A stretch of 34,267 bases of DNA from Endozoicomonadaceae bacterium (GTDB taxonomy: Bacteria; Pseudomonadota; Gammaproteobacteria; Pseudomonadales; Endozoicomonadaceae): the NCBI GenBank assembly GCA_023146365.1, contig JAGLCE010000010.1, positions 1 through 34,267 on the forward strand, in the 5' to 3' direction. Below are positions 17,556 to 25,306 of the stretch, piece by piece. Numbering within the stretch: position 1 is the first letter of the stretch; every line of letters begins with the position of its first letter. Position numbers and translations under genes: made by a program. The notes below the pieces were generated by a model. It worked only from the letters and a program-made list of their open reading frames with translations. It was not told the DNA's origin and did not search any database.

Positions 17556-17994
17556 GTTATCCAAATCAAACCAGCCGAAATTGAAAGGTTTATTACACGA
17601 AACCTGGAAGTCAGAAACAAAAGAGCAGGCCAGTAAGTCCATGGATGATTATGTTGAACGCTTCGAAGCGCAATATCTAAAAGCGATGAAATGTTTCAAA
17701 AAAGAGAAAGAGACCCTGCTGAAAACATTCTATGATTTTCCAGAAGAGCATTGGATGAATTTACGAATATCAAATTCAATCGAATCAGTTTTTGCGACGC
17801 TAAGATTAAGGACGATAAAAAGTAAAAATTGCGGCAGTCGAACAATGACATGGGCGATGATTTTAAAATTAATGAAAACGGCTCAGGCATGCTGGCAGAG
17901 ATTGCGAGGATAAAACTTATTAACCGATGTGATTACCGGTGTAAAATTCAGTGATGGAGTCAAGCAGTCACAACAGGATCGAGTGGCTGCTTGA
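17554..17994 (+). pseudogene. IS256-family transposase, C-terminal third
   Basis: The frame starts at the IS30 tip with ALSKSNQPKLKGLLHETWKS and continues YVERFEAQYLKAMKCFKKE, FYDFPEEHWMNLRISNSIES (the catalytic Glu region), LRTIKSKNCGSRTMTWAM and HACWQRLRG-like residues. After an in-frame TAA it ends LLTDVITGVKFSDGVKQ and a final stop at 17994. This is the C-terminal third of a mutator-type transposase; the first two catalytic Asp are missing. The IES...CGSR subtype differs from the remnant at 6050-6383. Confidence 0.85.
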
Positions 17995-18151
17995 TGCCCT
18001 GTATATCAGAGTTGACTATACCCCCTGAGAAATCGATCGCTAGCTTGAAGCTAAAAATATTATGATGCTGTGTATATTCAATAGCTCGATTGCGCGACAT
18101 TATTTACAGAGTTGCCTGATCTGAAAGAGAGTTAAAAAGTTATCGAGTGCG

Positions 18152-18448
18152 TCAGATATGAAGCCTGTTTTTCATGGCGCGAGCCATTTTACTGCGCTTT
18201 TTCTGTTTTTTTCGACTCTGTTTTGTCTCTTTTGGCATATCTCTTGTCAATTCTCTTACTTCTTTTTCGGCCTCTACACGCTTGTCAAATGATGTCGGGA
18301 CAGCATCTAAAAACACCGCACTTGCACCCTGATTCAAGCCAATATCCTGGCGAAGACCATCCAGTTTCTTTATCTGTTCTTCAACACCATTAACCAATTT
18401 ATTGTTTTCATAGATGGCGTTTTGGAGGTTTTCGTCTTCATTTTTCAT
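18152..18448 (-). CDS. Small hydrophilic protein, third gene of the DUF1521 cluster
   Basis: A 98-residue, highly charged, probably helical protein: N-terminal NLQNAIYENNKLVNGVEEQI then KKLDGLRQDIGLNQG suggests a coiled coil. The C-terminal 30 residues are strongly basic (KQSRKKQKKRSKMARAMKNR). No family is recognised. It starts 2 bp after the DUF1521 gene stops, so the two are translated from one message. A basic tail also occurs on the first gene of the cluster (19554-19949). By size and context it could be a chaperone, gatekeeper or substrate of a type III secretion system (inference only). Confidence 0.7.
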   Translation of the reverse strand: MKNEDENLQNAIYENNKLVNGVEEQIKKLDGLRQDIGLNQGASAVFLDAVPTSFDKRVEAEKEVRELTRDMPKETKQSRKKQKKRSKMARAMKNRLHI

Positions 18449-18450
18449 AC

Positions 18451-19515
18451 TTAAGAAACGTTCCTGATAATGCTCTTAGCTTGATCGTATTGGCTCTTCA
18501 TGAAAGTAGATGCTAGATCTAGGGATTGTGTGTACTTCTTGTTGTAAGAATCGAGCTTGGTCAGATCAATATTGGAAAGGCTGCTAACAGAATCCCGTGC
18601 TGCCTTGATTTGGGTCTGCAGATTGGTGATTTCGTCAGGCGTTAGCATACCGACTCCGCTCTCATCGTATACAGTTATATTGAGCTCTTTAAGTAGTTCT
18701 TTATCTTCAGCGGTAAGTGTCTGGCTGTAGACATTGTTTGCGTCATCACCCATTGCTTTGGCTTCAAATTGTACATCGCCTGTGAACTTGGCGCTTCCTG
18801 TTACTTCTTTACCTGTCGCTTGATAGGTCCAGTCATCCGCAGCATCGCCCATTTGAAAGACGTGACCATCGTTGGTGTCCCTATCCAGTTGTCCACCATT
18901 CAGACCCGGGTCGCCGATTTTTGGGTCGTTGTCTGCAATCCCTGTGACTTGAATAGACTGATTGCCTTTGGTGATGGTCAATCCGTTGGTATAGACATTA
19001 CCGTCTGTTCTACCCTTAGAGGCTGTATCGACACTAATTTTGGTGCCATCGTCGAGAATAAACGTGCTGTTTGACTGAAAATCCCAGTGGCCTCCTCGGT
19101 CGCCTTCCGAGACGTGAGGATCACCCCAGATCTTGGTGCTTTTCCCATCTGAATCAACAATGCTCCAAGATTCATTTTCGCCATGAAACAAAAGTTTGTT
19201 GCCATTGTCCAGCATAATCTCCATGGGATCCTTCTCTTTATCAACTTTCCAAGTGTTTTCTGCGACGTTTTCTGTATGCGATTTGTGGTTGCTCAGTTTG
19301 GCGGAGATCGAGTTTAGCTGTTTTATTTGATCATTCTGATCTTTTACAATGCCTGCTTGAGTTCTGATTTGATCGTCAAGCGTTTCAGCGCGATCCAGCA
19401 TGGTTTGCATCATCAATTCAGAGAGGCTGAGCGTCTCTGACTGTCCTGCTTGTTTGATGCCGTCTAGATTGACATGCTGTACACCACCTGCGCCTGCTGA
19501 GCCTATATCGGCCAT
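18451..19515 (-). CDS. DUF1521 (calcium-induced autocleavage, NopE-like) domain protein
   Basis: The 354-residue protein lacks a Sec signal. Residues 1-75 are helical and hydrophilic. About 88-225 match the DUF1521 pattern: KIWGDPHVSEGD, HWDFQSNSTFILDDGTKISV, then GLTITKGNQSIQVTGI. In Bradyrhizobium NopE1, a type III effector, this domain (MIIA) cleaves itself with Ca2+ at GD/PHVD; here the bond would be Asp132-Pro133, with Ser replacing the last Asp of that motif. The C-terminal 80 residues are helical (NLQTQIKAARDSVSS, YNKKYTQSLDLASTFMKSQY), reminiscent of T3SS needle, filament or translocator subunits; that comparison is inference. GGGGA lies 8 bp before the ATG at 19515. It is the middle gene of a minus-strand trio. 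Confidence 0.85.
   Translation of the reverse strand: MADIGSAGAGGVQHVNLDGIKQAGQSETLSLSELMMQTMLDRAETLDDQIRTQAGIVKDQNDQIKQLNSISAKLSNHKSHTENVAENTWKVDKEKDPMEIMLDNGNKLLFHGENESWSIVDSDGKSTKIWGDPHVSEGDRGGHWDFQSNSTFILDDGTKISVDTASKGRTDGNVYTNGLTITKGNQSIQVTGIADNDPKIGDPGLNGGQLDRDTNDGHVFQMGDAADDWTYQATGKEVTGSAKFTGDVQFEAKAMGDDANNVYSQTLTAEDKELLKELNITVYDESGVGMLTPDEITNLQTQIKAARDSVSSLSNIDLTKLDSYNKKYTQSLDLASTFMKSQYDQAKSIIRNVS
19111..19125 (-). other. Predicted self-cleavage site GDPHV in the DUF1521 protein
   Basis: Codons for Gly131, Asp132, Pro133, His134 and Val135. The scissile bond predicted from NopE-type domains is Asp132-Pro133. Acidic residues that could bind calcium follow closely (SEGDRGGHWDF, LDDGTK). 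Confidence 0.65.
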
Positions 19516-19553
19516 AACAAAAATCCCCTTTTTTCTGTTTGTAAAGTTGTACG

Positions 19554-19949
19554 TTAAATAAACTTACCGCGTCGTTTTTTACCGCCCGATTTACTTTTGG
19601 AGGGCTCTGGTGCACCAAGAGTTTTTCGCTGTGCTTTTCGTTCAGCTTTTTGTTTGCGTTTCTCCTGCATAACAGCTTCCTTCACATCATTTTTAATCTG
19701 GGTTTTCCACTCTTGCGTGTCTTTCATAGCTTCTTGGAGATCCTCATCGGAAACCAAGTCGTTTTCATGAGCTTTCTTGACAAGGTCAGGGTCATAGTCC
19801 AAGTCGGTTTTTATGTCAGAAAATCGGGAAACCTGCTTTTCTGATTCTTCAATTGCTGCGTCCAACTTGTCAGACAGCTCCTCGGAGTGGGTCTTGTGTT
19901 TTTTTGTGCTGATAATGGTGGATATCGGCATTTTGTTGTTATCTCCCAT
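19554..19949 (-). CDS. Small hydrophilic protein with basic tail, first gene of the DUF1521 cluster
   Basis: A 131-residue charged protein with no signal peptide. Residues about 20-85 are acidic and likely helical (SEELSDKLDAAIEESEKQ, VKKAHENDLVSDEDLQEA). The last 35 are strongly basic (KRKQKAERKAQRKT, KSKSGGKKRRGKF). The ATG at 19949 is weakly supported; the in-frame ATG at 19931 (MPISTIIST) has GGGAG upstream, at a rather long 11 bp, and is a fair alternative. It lies 38 bp upstream of the DUF1521 gene on the same strand. The family is unknown; a T3SS accessory or substrate role is inferred from context only. Confidence 0.7.
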   Translation of the reverse strand: MGDNNKMPISTIISTKKHKTHSEELSDKLDAAIEESEKQVSRFSDIKTDLDYDPDLVKKAHENDLVSDEDLQEAMKDTQEWKTQIKNDVKEAVMQEKRKQKAERKAQRKTLGAPEPSKSKSGGKKRRGKFI

Positions 19950-20790
19950 CTTTTTGGACTACAAGGCTCAATGGTTAGTAATAATGTCATTATTAATGAT
20001 TAGTATAGGTGAATGATTGGTGACCTTGTTAGTTTGTGTCGTCTTGGTTAAATGTTGCAAATACTGCAAATAGTTGACATAAATTTGACCTGTTGAGTCT
20101 TTATCTTTACCACCCTTTACGGAACTATTCGCATTGTGTCAATCATTACGCAGCTTGGTAGGAGCGCTTAACACCAAACGATCGATTTTATGCTTGCTTC
20201 TAGTGCTTCGCACTGTACTGATTTTCTTACGAATCTACCCTGCATAATAGGATGTCGACATCCTACAAAGCATAAAAAGCTTGACGTGTTTGCGAATGTT
20301 AGCTGCCGTAGTGCTTAGCCCATAAAGCGTCGTATTTTTGACAAAATCCATGAGCTGAGTTTTGACAAGTCTGTAGTGTTTTATTGTAGATGGTAAACAA
20401 AACTCTCACCGTTCGCTCGTGTTATGGCTATCTTTTTAGTTGCGAGTTCGCTTTTCTTCTGGTAGCGACTTGCCTCAATAATTCTTGCGTTGAACTTGAT
20501 CATCAATGTCTAGCCTCGCTAGCTTCTCTTGGGTCTTCTGAAAGTTGTAAGCGGCATCCGAGTACAAGGCGACAAAACTTGCGAGACAGCAAGCCTCTAT
20601 AGGGATCTCTAATGCAAGTTCTTACAAAATAGCATAATAGTTTCATTAGTAAACCATTTCCAGAAAACGTTATGTATGAAGCAACTTAGCTTTTTCATCT
20701 CAGTCTACTACCATAAACAGCTTACTACCAAGTGTGAGACGTTTTTTACAGAAATGGAGGCAGTTGTTTCCTAAGTTCGATGACTCAATT
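19950..20790. other. 841 bp upstream of the DUF1521 cluster, no convincing gene
   Basis: The promoter of the minus-strand trio must lie here. The only plus-strand frame (20390-20602, Cys/Ser-rich, no ribosome site) looks like chance or decayed DNA. A perfect 18-bp palindrome occurs at 20249-20266. The right edge is the IS1380 tip at 20791. Confidence 0.45.
20249..20266. promoter_or_regulatory. Perfect 18-bp palindrome, possible operator
   Basis: The sequence taggatgtcgacatccta is an uninterrupted 18-bp palindrome, about 300 bp upstream of the trio's first start codon. An uninterrupted palindrome makes a poor terminator but a good dimeric regulator site. No function is known. Confidence 0.35.
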
Positions 20791-21079
20791 CTGAACCCGT
20801 TATTTCAAAGCAAAAATAATGATATTAACCCAAGCCTGAAGCCGTGATTTCTTGATTGCTTGCACAGTTTCCCGCAATTAAGAACACTGAGTGAGACTTC
20901 GGATTCAACTTTTTACTGAGAACTGTTCAGAATTTATTCAAAAGCGTACAAACATTACCAGCAGAGCGAGTTTCTGAAGGCTTTTTCCACTCTTTATAAC
21001 ACAGAACACAGAACATCATGGCCTTTGGTGAAAGCCTTTATTATCAGTTGTCTGCCGATTGAGTCAAATGGTCAAGTCA

Positions 21080-22030
21080 TCAACACAAAACATATTCCGA
21101 TAACAAACGACGAAAAGCACGAAATTCTAAGCTGTTTCGGCTAAACCGAAGGATATATTGTATCAGCCTGGCTGCCTGATAAATAAGTTCCTGCACAACC
21201 GTTTTCAACCAATGTCGTTTGGCCGTATGATGAACCGGTGAGTCTGGCCCTAATAGCGTCTTTTGTTCCATGAAGCGCAAAAGATTGTAGACCAACGCAA
21301 CCAAGCTCATGCCCGTGCATTGGTGGCAAACTGACCTGATGGCAGGAGCTCTAGATCGAGATCGGTTTTGAACTGGTTGTGAAACTGTTCACTGGTGGCA
21401 TGATCTTGGTACAGTGCGATAATGTCGTCATCATTGTAGTGATCTTCAGCCAGTATCGTTCACCAGCCTTCCCCGTTTCTGATGAGATGCCATTTAACAT
21501 CAGTCTCTCCAAGCGTGGCAGTCACTGCTCTACTGTATAGATTCTGTGAGGATTGAGTTTGAGCGTGATCCACGTTGCTGTAACGCACCACATCTATGCG
21601 GCTCCCCTCAGCATCATCACTACTGTCAAGTTTTATCAGAATGGGGGCTCCTGATAATGTGCCTTGCTCTGTCAACGACCTGCTTCAAAAAGGATATAAA
21701 TTATTTTTTCGAATGCTGAGAACCAATGCGCAGGTTGCAGTCAAAAGACCACTCTTTCTGCTCCAGATAAGCTGCAATTGATGCGCTACATAGCCATCAT
21801 GGTCAGGCGACACCTTCCTTTTTTGTGCTACTGTTATTCATGGGGAAAACATCAATATCTAGGGCAATGTGATGCTGCTTGTCCAACCGAGTTGGAAGGA
21901 CTCTGAAGGGGGCATCGAGATTAACAACGACCTCCGCTAGGTTGCCATTAATCAAGGATATCAGTGCAGAAGCATCTTCATCAAATATCTGGCGTAAACG
22001 ACTAGAGGACGGCCTTTGCCGAATGCTCAT
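21080..22030 (-). pseudogene. IS1380-family transposase, frameshifted
   Basis: Reading down the minus strand: SSSRLRQIFDEDASALISLI, then HHIALDIDVFPMNNSSTKKE (the DxxPMDNSxTKKEG block with catalytic Asp), a stop and shift, then EQKEWSFDCNLRIGSQHSKK. After a further shift come LSGAPILIKLDSSDDAEGS (second Asp region) and DVKWHLIRNGEGW, a stop, then ALYQDHATSEQFHNQFKTDL, LDLELLPSGQFATN and LVALVYNLLRFMEQK, with KTVVQELIYQAARLI. The order of blocks covers the whole enzyme, with at least three frameshifts or stops, so it is inactive. Confidence 0.88.
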
Positions 22031-22085
22031 GTAGTGCTTGAATCAGTCATCATTGCGAATATTTTCTATCGCATCAAAATCGCTT

Positions 22086-22151
22086 TTATCGGTCGCCAAT
22101 AAGAGCACTGACTGTTCGTTATCGGTCGCCAATAAGAGCACTGACTGTTCG
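22086..22151. repeat. 33-bp perfect tandem duplication inside the IS1380 copy
   Basis: The unit starting ttatcggtcgccaataagag is present twice head to tail (22086-22118 and 22119-22151). It lies in the N-terminal coding region of the dead transposase. It is probably a slippage product fixed because the gene is no longer under selection. Confidence 0.85.
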
Positions 22152-22534
22152 CATCAACTCGATATTGGGAATGCCGTGCCTTTTGTGAACAGTGCGCAGG
22201 GTTTTTTGAGTGTTGTTTTTTGATGGTTGGTATAGCAAATGAAATAGAGACCCGCTGTCGGGGTATAAAATTCGGTGTCAGATTGTGCTATTTTTACGAA
22301 AACTCACCCTGCAAGTGCAATACTTAGATGAGTCTATTTTACCTAGTAAGTCTTGTGCTGTCTGGGGATAAGACGATTATTTTTACTTTTAAAGTCACGG
22401 ATTCAGAAATAAGTCATTCTATCTAACGGTAGGTATAAATATAGAAGCTTAAAAAGAGCTTCCAAGTCTTTGGATCTCTGAAAATAAGGGCACTAAATTC
22501 TGACTGAATGTGCTCATCAATCTGAAATATTGTG

Positions 22535-22680
22535 GGATAGAGCAAATATTAGTCGCTTGTGTTGATGGTCTGGGTGGTTTTCCCGATGCGATCCAAGCAG
22601 CGTAGCCGAAGGTCAAAGTTTGTTCATATGGAGCGTCACTCGTGGCACTGTCTAAGGAGTTGGAAGATGGTCGCTGAACA
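22535..22680 (+). pseudogene. IS256-family transposase, central scrap
   Basis: One plus frame reads EQILVACVDGLGGFPDAIQA, a TAG, then PKVKV. A shifted frame continues VHMERHSWHCLRSWK. This matches the IS256 central block (ILxxCVDGLxGFPdAI, then IVHMvRnSlryVswK), including the second catalytic Asp. Nothing else of the enzyme is present here. Confidence 0.75.
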
Positions 22681-22749
22681 GCTTCTCAGAGTAGCATGGC
22701 TTCGTATATTAAGTTATGCAATTACACTGAATTATTTACAGGTTCGTGC

Positions 22750-23061
22750 TTACTGATACTTACGCATTTTTTCGAGAACATCCTTGACGACCTTGCGGGC
22801 ATTAGCTTCCGTCGCTCTGTTGTTTTTATTTATGTTGTCTGTTTGGCTTTTTTTGTCGATGATTCGTGTCGCCAGATTACGGGCTACGGAGGCGACCAGT
22901 TCATCCATAAAGGTCTCGTCAAACCAGGGTTCCTCGGCGAACTGGATCTGAAGTAGCTGTATTTCTTTCTTTTTTTTCCCCTGCTCTGATAAGTGGATAG
23001 CAAAATCTCCGTTATCCGAGGCATTTTGACTGATGGTCAAAGTAAATTGTTCGCCGCTCAT
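22750..23061 (-). CDS. Hypothetical acidic protein (103 aa) in the accessory block
   Basis: Starts at ATG 23061 (MSGEQFTLTISQNASDNGDF) with GGAG about 10 bp upstream. The first half looks beta-rich, ending in KKKEIQLLQIQFAEEPW. The second half is helical and charged (FMDELVASVARNLATRIID, then ARKVVKDVLEKMRKY). Length and alpha/beta balance are within the range of T3SS chaperones, but no family motif is visible, so function is unassigned. It reads away from the neighbouring plus-strand gene at 23677 and towards the IS256 scrap, which ends about 70 bp from its stop. Confidence 0.65.
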   Translation of the reverse strand: MSGEQFTLTISQNASDNGDFAIHLSEQGKKKKEIQLLQIQFAEEPWFDETFMDELVASVARNLATRIIDKKSQTDNINKNNRATEANARKVVKDVLEKMRKYQ

Positions 23062-23676
23062 GAATATCTATCTCCAAACTATTATACCTTGAGTTGTCGG
23101 CAGGGATATGCGCGGCTTTATAGTCTTATTTTCGGTAACAGTTGAAAGGGTTTTTTTTTTGCGTATTGAACAGCATTAAACCATGACTAAGGCTTGGTAT
23201 ATTGGGTTAGACTGAAATGGCACGTTATTTGAGTTGCTCTGTATGGCAGACAATATTAGGGGATGCTTGTCGATTCAGCAGATGAGTTAGGTTTAAAAAA
23301 TGAAAATGAAAATGAGAGGAGTAATGAGCTTGAACGGTAAAAAAAATCAGGCTAAATAGTGTTTTTTGAAGTTTCTGTGTTTAAAAAAATCGCCAAACTG
23401 CAACTGGAAATCTTGTAACGTTATCGTGCAAAGGTCTCAATGAGCAATATCTTTCGACGTGAATGACCGTTTTGCATATTAGAGTTTTCAGCCGATGATA
23501 TAGTTAGATCGATTTATAAAACCTGTTGTTATTCTGATTTAAAATGAATTTACTCGATTTGTTCGTTTGTGCTGCCCTGTGAGAAGCTATCCTTATAAAA
23601 TATATGATGCAATCACCAATGAAGAACATAAAAGGTTATTCTGTTTTGTTCTGTTTTTTTTTGGGGAGGGAGTGGT
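23062..23676. other. 615 bp divergent intergenic region
   Basis: It lies between the divergent 103-aa and 92-aa genes and should hold both promoters. It contains a ten-T run at 23151-23160, a short (TGAAAA) repeat near 23298-23313, and a G-rich ribosome site (GGGGAGGGAG) just before 23677. No gene of convincing length is seen; a 19-codon frame at about 23300 is too weak to call. Confidence 0.45.
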
Positions 23677-23955
23677 ATGTCGCAGATAGATAATCCTGGC
23701 TCGACAGGGCCTGTTATACCTGGCAGTCAGCCGGGATCGACCGGAAAACCTAACGGTAAAGTGGATCAAAGTGATGCGGATGCTTTCGCTGATCTGGTGA
23801 GTACGAAGACGAAGAATGAGGATGTAGCTGATAAAGATAAATCTGAAGAGGTCACACGTGAAAAATTTGAAGAGATGTTTCGCCGCGAATCTTTTCAGCA
23901 GTTTATGGAGCGTTCCAAGGAGATTGTAGAAGAAGCGAAAAAGAATCAAGAGTGA
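23677..23955 (+). CDS. Small hydrophilic protein with T3SS-like N-terminal motif
   Basis: A 92-residue protein with a strong ribosome site (GGGGAGGGAG, 4 bp before ATG). Residues 1-28 are disordered and Gly/Pro/Ser-rich (NPGSTGPVIPGSQPGSTGK). The next segment, KVDQSDADAFADLV, resembles the VxQxDxDAFxxLM motif near the start of YscI/EscI inner-rod proteins. The rest is a charged helix (EEMFRRESFQQFMERSKEIV) without the usual inner-rod C-terminus, so it is not a standard SctI. It could be a divergent rod protein, a substrate or a regulator. The disordered N-terminus suits a type III secretion signal (inference). It is followed 171 bp later by the Hpt gene on the same strand. Confidence 0.65.
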   Translation: MSQIDNPGSTGPVIPGSQPGSTGKPNGKVDQSDADAFADLVSTKTKNEDVADKDKSEEVTREKFEEMFRRESFQQFMERSKEIVEEAKKNQE

Positions 23956-24126
23956 GGGTTATTTTTGTGGTCAACGCATAGTGACTTATTATTCCGCGGA
24001 TTTCATTTGCTAGTGCGACACACGTAAAGATACCTTGAGCGACCTTGGCTCAAATCCAGGAAGATATAGTGAAACCAATCCTCATGGGAATGAGGCTTTG
24101 TTTTCAGGCGGTACAAGGAGTACGTG

Positions 24127-24447
24127 ATGCTGGATATGGTGATGCTTCGGGAGTTCTTCGGCGATGATAATGATATTCGTGATATTCTCGTGCAGTTTAT
24201 CCAAACTACGGATCATGATATCCAGCAATTGGGGCAGGCCATTTCCGAGCGGGACGTTGATCAGGTTGCAGAGCTGACGCACCGTATAAAAGGCTCTAGT
24301 TTGGTGGTTGGTGCTGATGAAATGGTACGGATTGTCGGTGAAATGGAAGCGGATGCTAGAATCCAGAATGATTACTATTTTGATGAACTCTATGCTGCGT
24401 TGACAGATACCTATCGATACGTCAGTGAAGAAATCAGAGCAATCTGA
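24127..24447 (+). CDS. Stand-alone Hpt (histidine phosphotransfer) protein
   Basis: Hpt proteins relay phosphate between receiver domains in multistep two-component systems. The 106-residue protein is a single four-helix Hpt domain: helices DIRDILVQFIQTTDHDIQQL and ELTHRIKGSSLVVGADEMVR, with phospho-acceptor His52 in THRIKGSS, the canonical AHxLKGSS motif. The start is ATG 24127, with AAGGAG 6 bp upstream; a GTG at 24124 has too little spacing. No kinase or response regulator is in the window, so partners are encoded elsewhere. Its place beside the small accessory genes suggests, but does not show, control of that locus. 24448-24672 holds no recognisable gene. Confidence 0.9.
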   Translation: MLDMVMLREFFGDDNDIRDILVQFIQTTDHDIQQLGQAISERDVDQVAELTHRIKGSSLVVGADEMVRIVGEMEADARIQNDYYFDELYAALTDTYRYVSEEIRAI

Positions 24448-24672
24448 AAGCTTTCTTACCCTCTGGCGATCGTATGATTGCGGCATAATCCTTTCCACTG
24501 AAAAAGTTGAACCATTAATCTCGCGAAAGGTTTTAAGAGAGTTTTCCCGTAAAAAGAGCCCATACAGCCATTTTTTAAGTGTTTTTAAATGAGAAATCAG
24601 CAACCTAGTGCTGATATAAGGTTGTCATGCAAAGGTCTTCGTATGATAAACCATCAGTGTGAATGGGGGGTG

Positions 24673-25257
24673 TCATGATGGGACCTTTACTGCTTCTGCG
24701 AACTTGTCACACTGATAACGAAAGCATTGTATCGATGTGGGCCAGCTATTTGGAGGTATGCCAGCTTTTTGTTTTAGCTGATCAAGAAACAAGCGAGGGT
24801 CAGGCAGTCGTGACCAGACTCGCGGCAGAAAGGTAGCACGATGATGGCCGTCATCAATCAGGAGACCGTCAACGCAGGGTTGCAGCTGGTTCAACAGATC
24901 CTGCTCATTTGTCACTTTCATCAGTTCCAATGGGGTTAAAACTGATATCTCAATGGATAATTTTTCCAGCTCTTTTAACGTCAATGGTGTGAAGCGTGGA
25001 TCTTTAAATGCGCTCGAAAAGGCATTGGCGGCTACGTCCGCAATGAGTGATCGATGGGCGTTCAGTGAGCCGATACAGCCACGAAGATCTTGGTTTATCA
25101 TCAAGGTGACAAAGCTTGCTCTGGTGCTCTGCAATGTTACTGATGCTGTTGATAAGTTATTTTCTGTTAGCGCTATGGGTAAGCCGGTCAAGAGTCCGTT
25201 TTTAATGCTTTTTTTTGCGATGAACTGTAATTGTCCCTGTTCTTCAACGGTTAACAT
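24673..25257 (-). CDS. amrA: AmmeMemoRadiSam system protein A (AMMECR1 domain)
   Basis: A 194-residue AMMECR1-family protein with the family hallmark LRGCIGSL (58-65). It also shows AFSSAFKDPRFTPLTLKELE, then SIEISVLTPLELM, then GLLIDDGHHRATFLPRVWS, all standard positions. The family is found in all domains, associated with Memo and a radical SAM protein; its chemistry is not established. AAGGAG lies 6 bp before ATG 25257. The gene follows amrB on the same strand with a 49-bp gap, so amrB-amrA form an operon. Its 3' end faces the Hpt gene. Confidence 0.93.
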   Translation of the reverse strand: MLTVEEQGQLQFIAKKSIKNGLLTGLPIALTENNLSTASVTLQSTRASFVTLMINQDLRGCIGSLNAHRSLIADVAANAFSSAFKDPRFTPLTLKELEKLSIEISVLTPLELMKVTNEQDLLNQLQPCVDGLLIDDGHHRATFLPRVWSRLPDPRLFLDQLKQKAGIPPNSWPTSIQCFRYQCDKFAEAVKVPS

Positions 25258-25306
25258 AGAGTACTCCTTGACTGGTTAGTTTATTCTTCATGGTTTTTTT
25301 CTTTCG

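Larger units (their letters stand above)
20791..22406 (-). mobile_element. Complete but inactive IS1380-family element
   Basis: Imperfect terminal inverted repeats of about 32 bp bound it. The left starts ctgaacccgttatttcaaag; the right, inverted, starts ctgaatccgtgactttaaaa; both then share aaaaataat. The 1616-bp size suits IS1380. The transposase inside is shredded by frameshifts. I see no clean target duplication (caatt on the left, aaata on the right). It sits between the DUF1521 trio and the other small accessory genes, so it has split that locus. Confidence 0.85.

Noticed and set aside
20390..20602. 70-aa plus-strand open frame
   Set aside because: It is Cys/Ser-rich with no ribosome site, recognisable motif or partner, and lies in decayed DNA.
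23300..23360. 19-codon frame starting ATGAAAATGAAAATG
   Set aside because: It is low-complexity with a start inside a short tandem repeat; it is too short to support.
24082..24603. 173-aa minus-strand open frame
   Set aside because: It is mostly antisense to the well-supported Hpt gene. The part outside (24448-24603) resembles no family I know.
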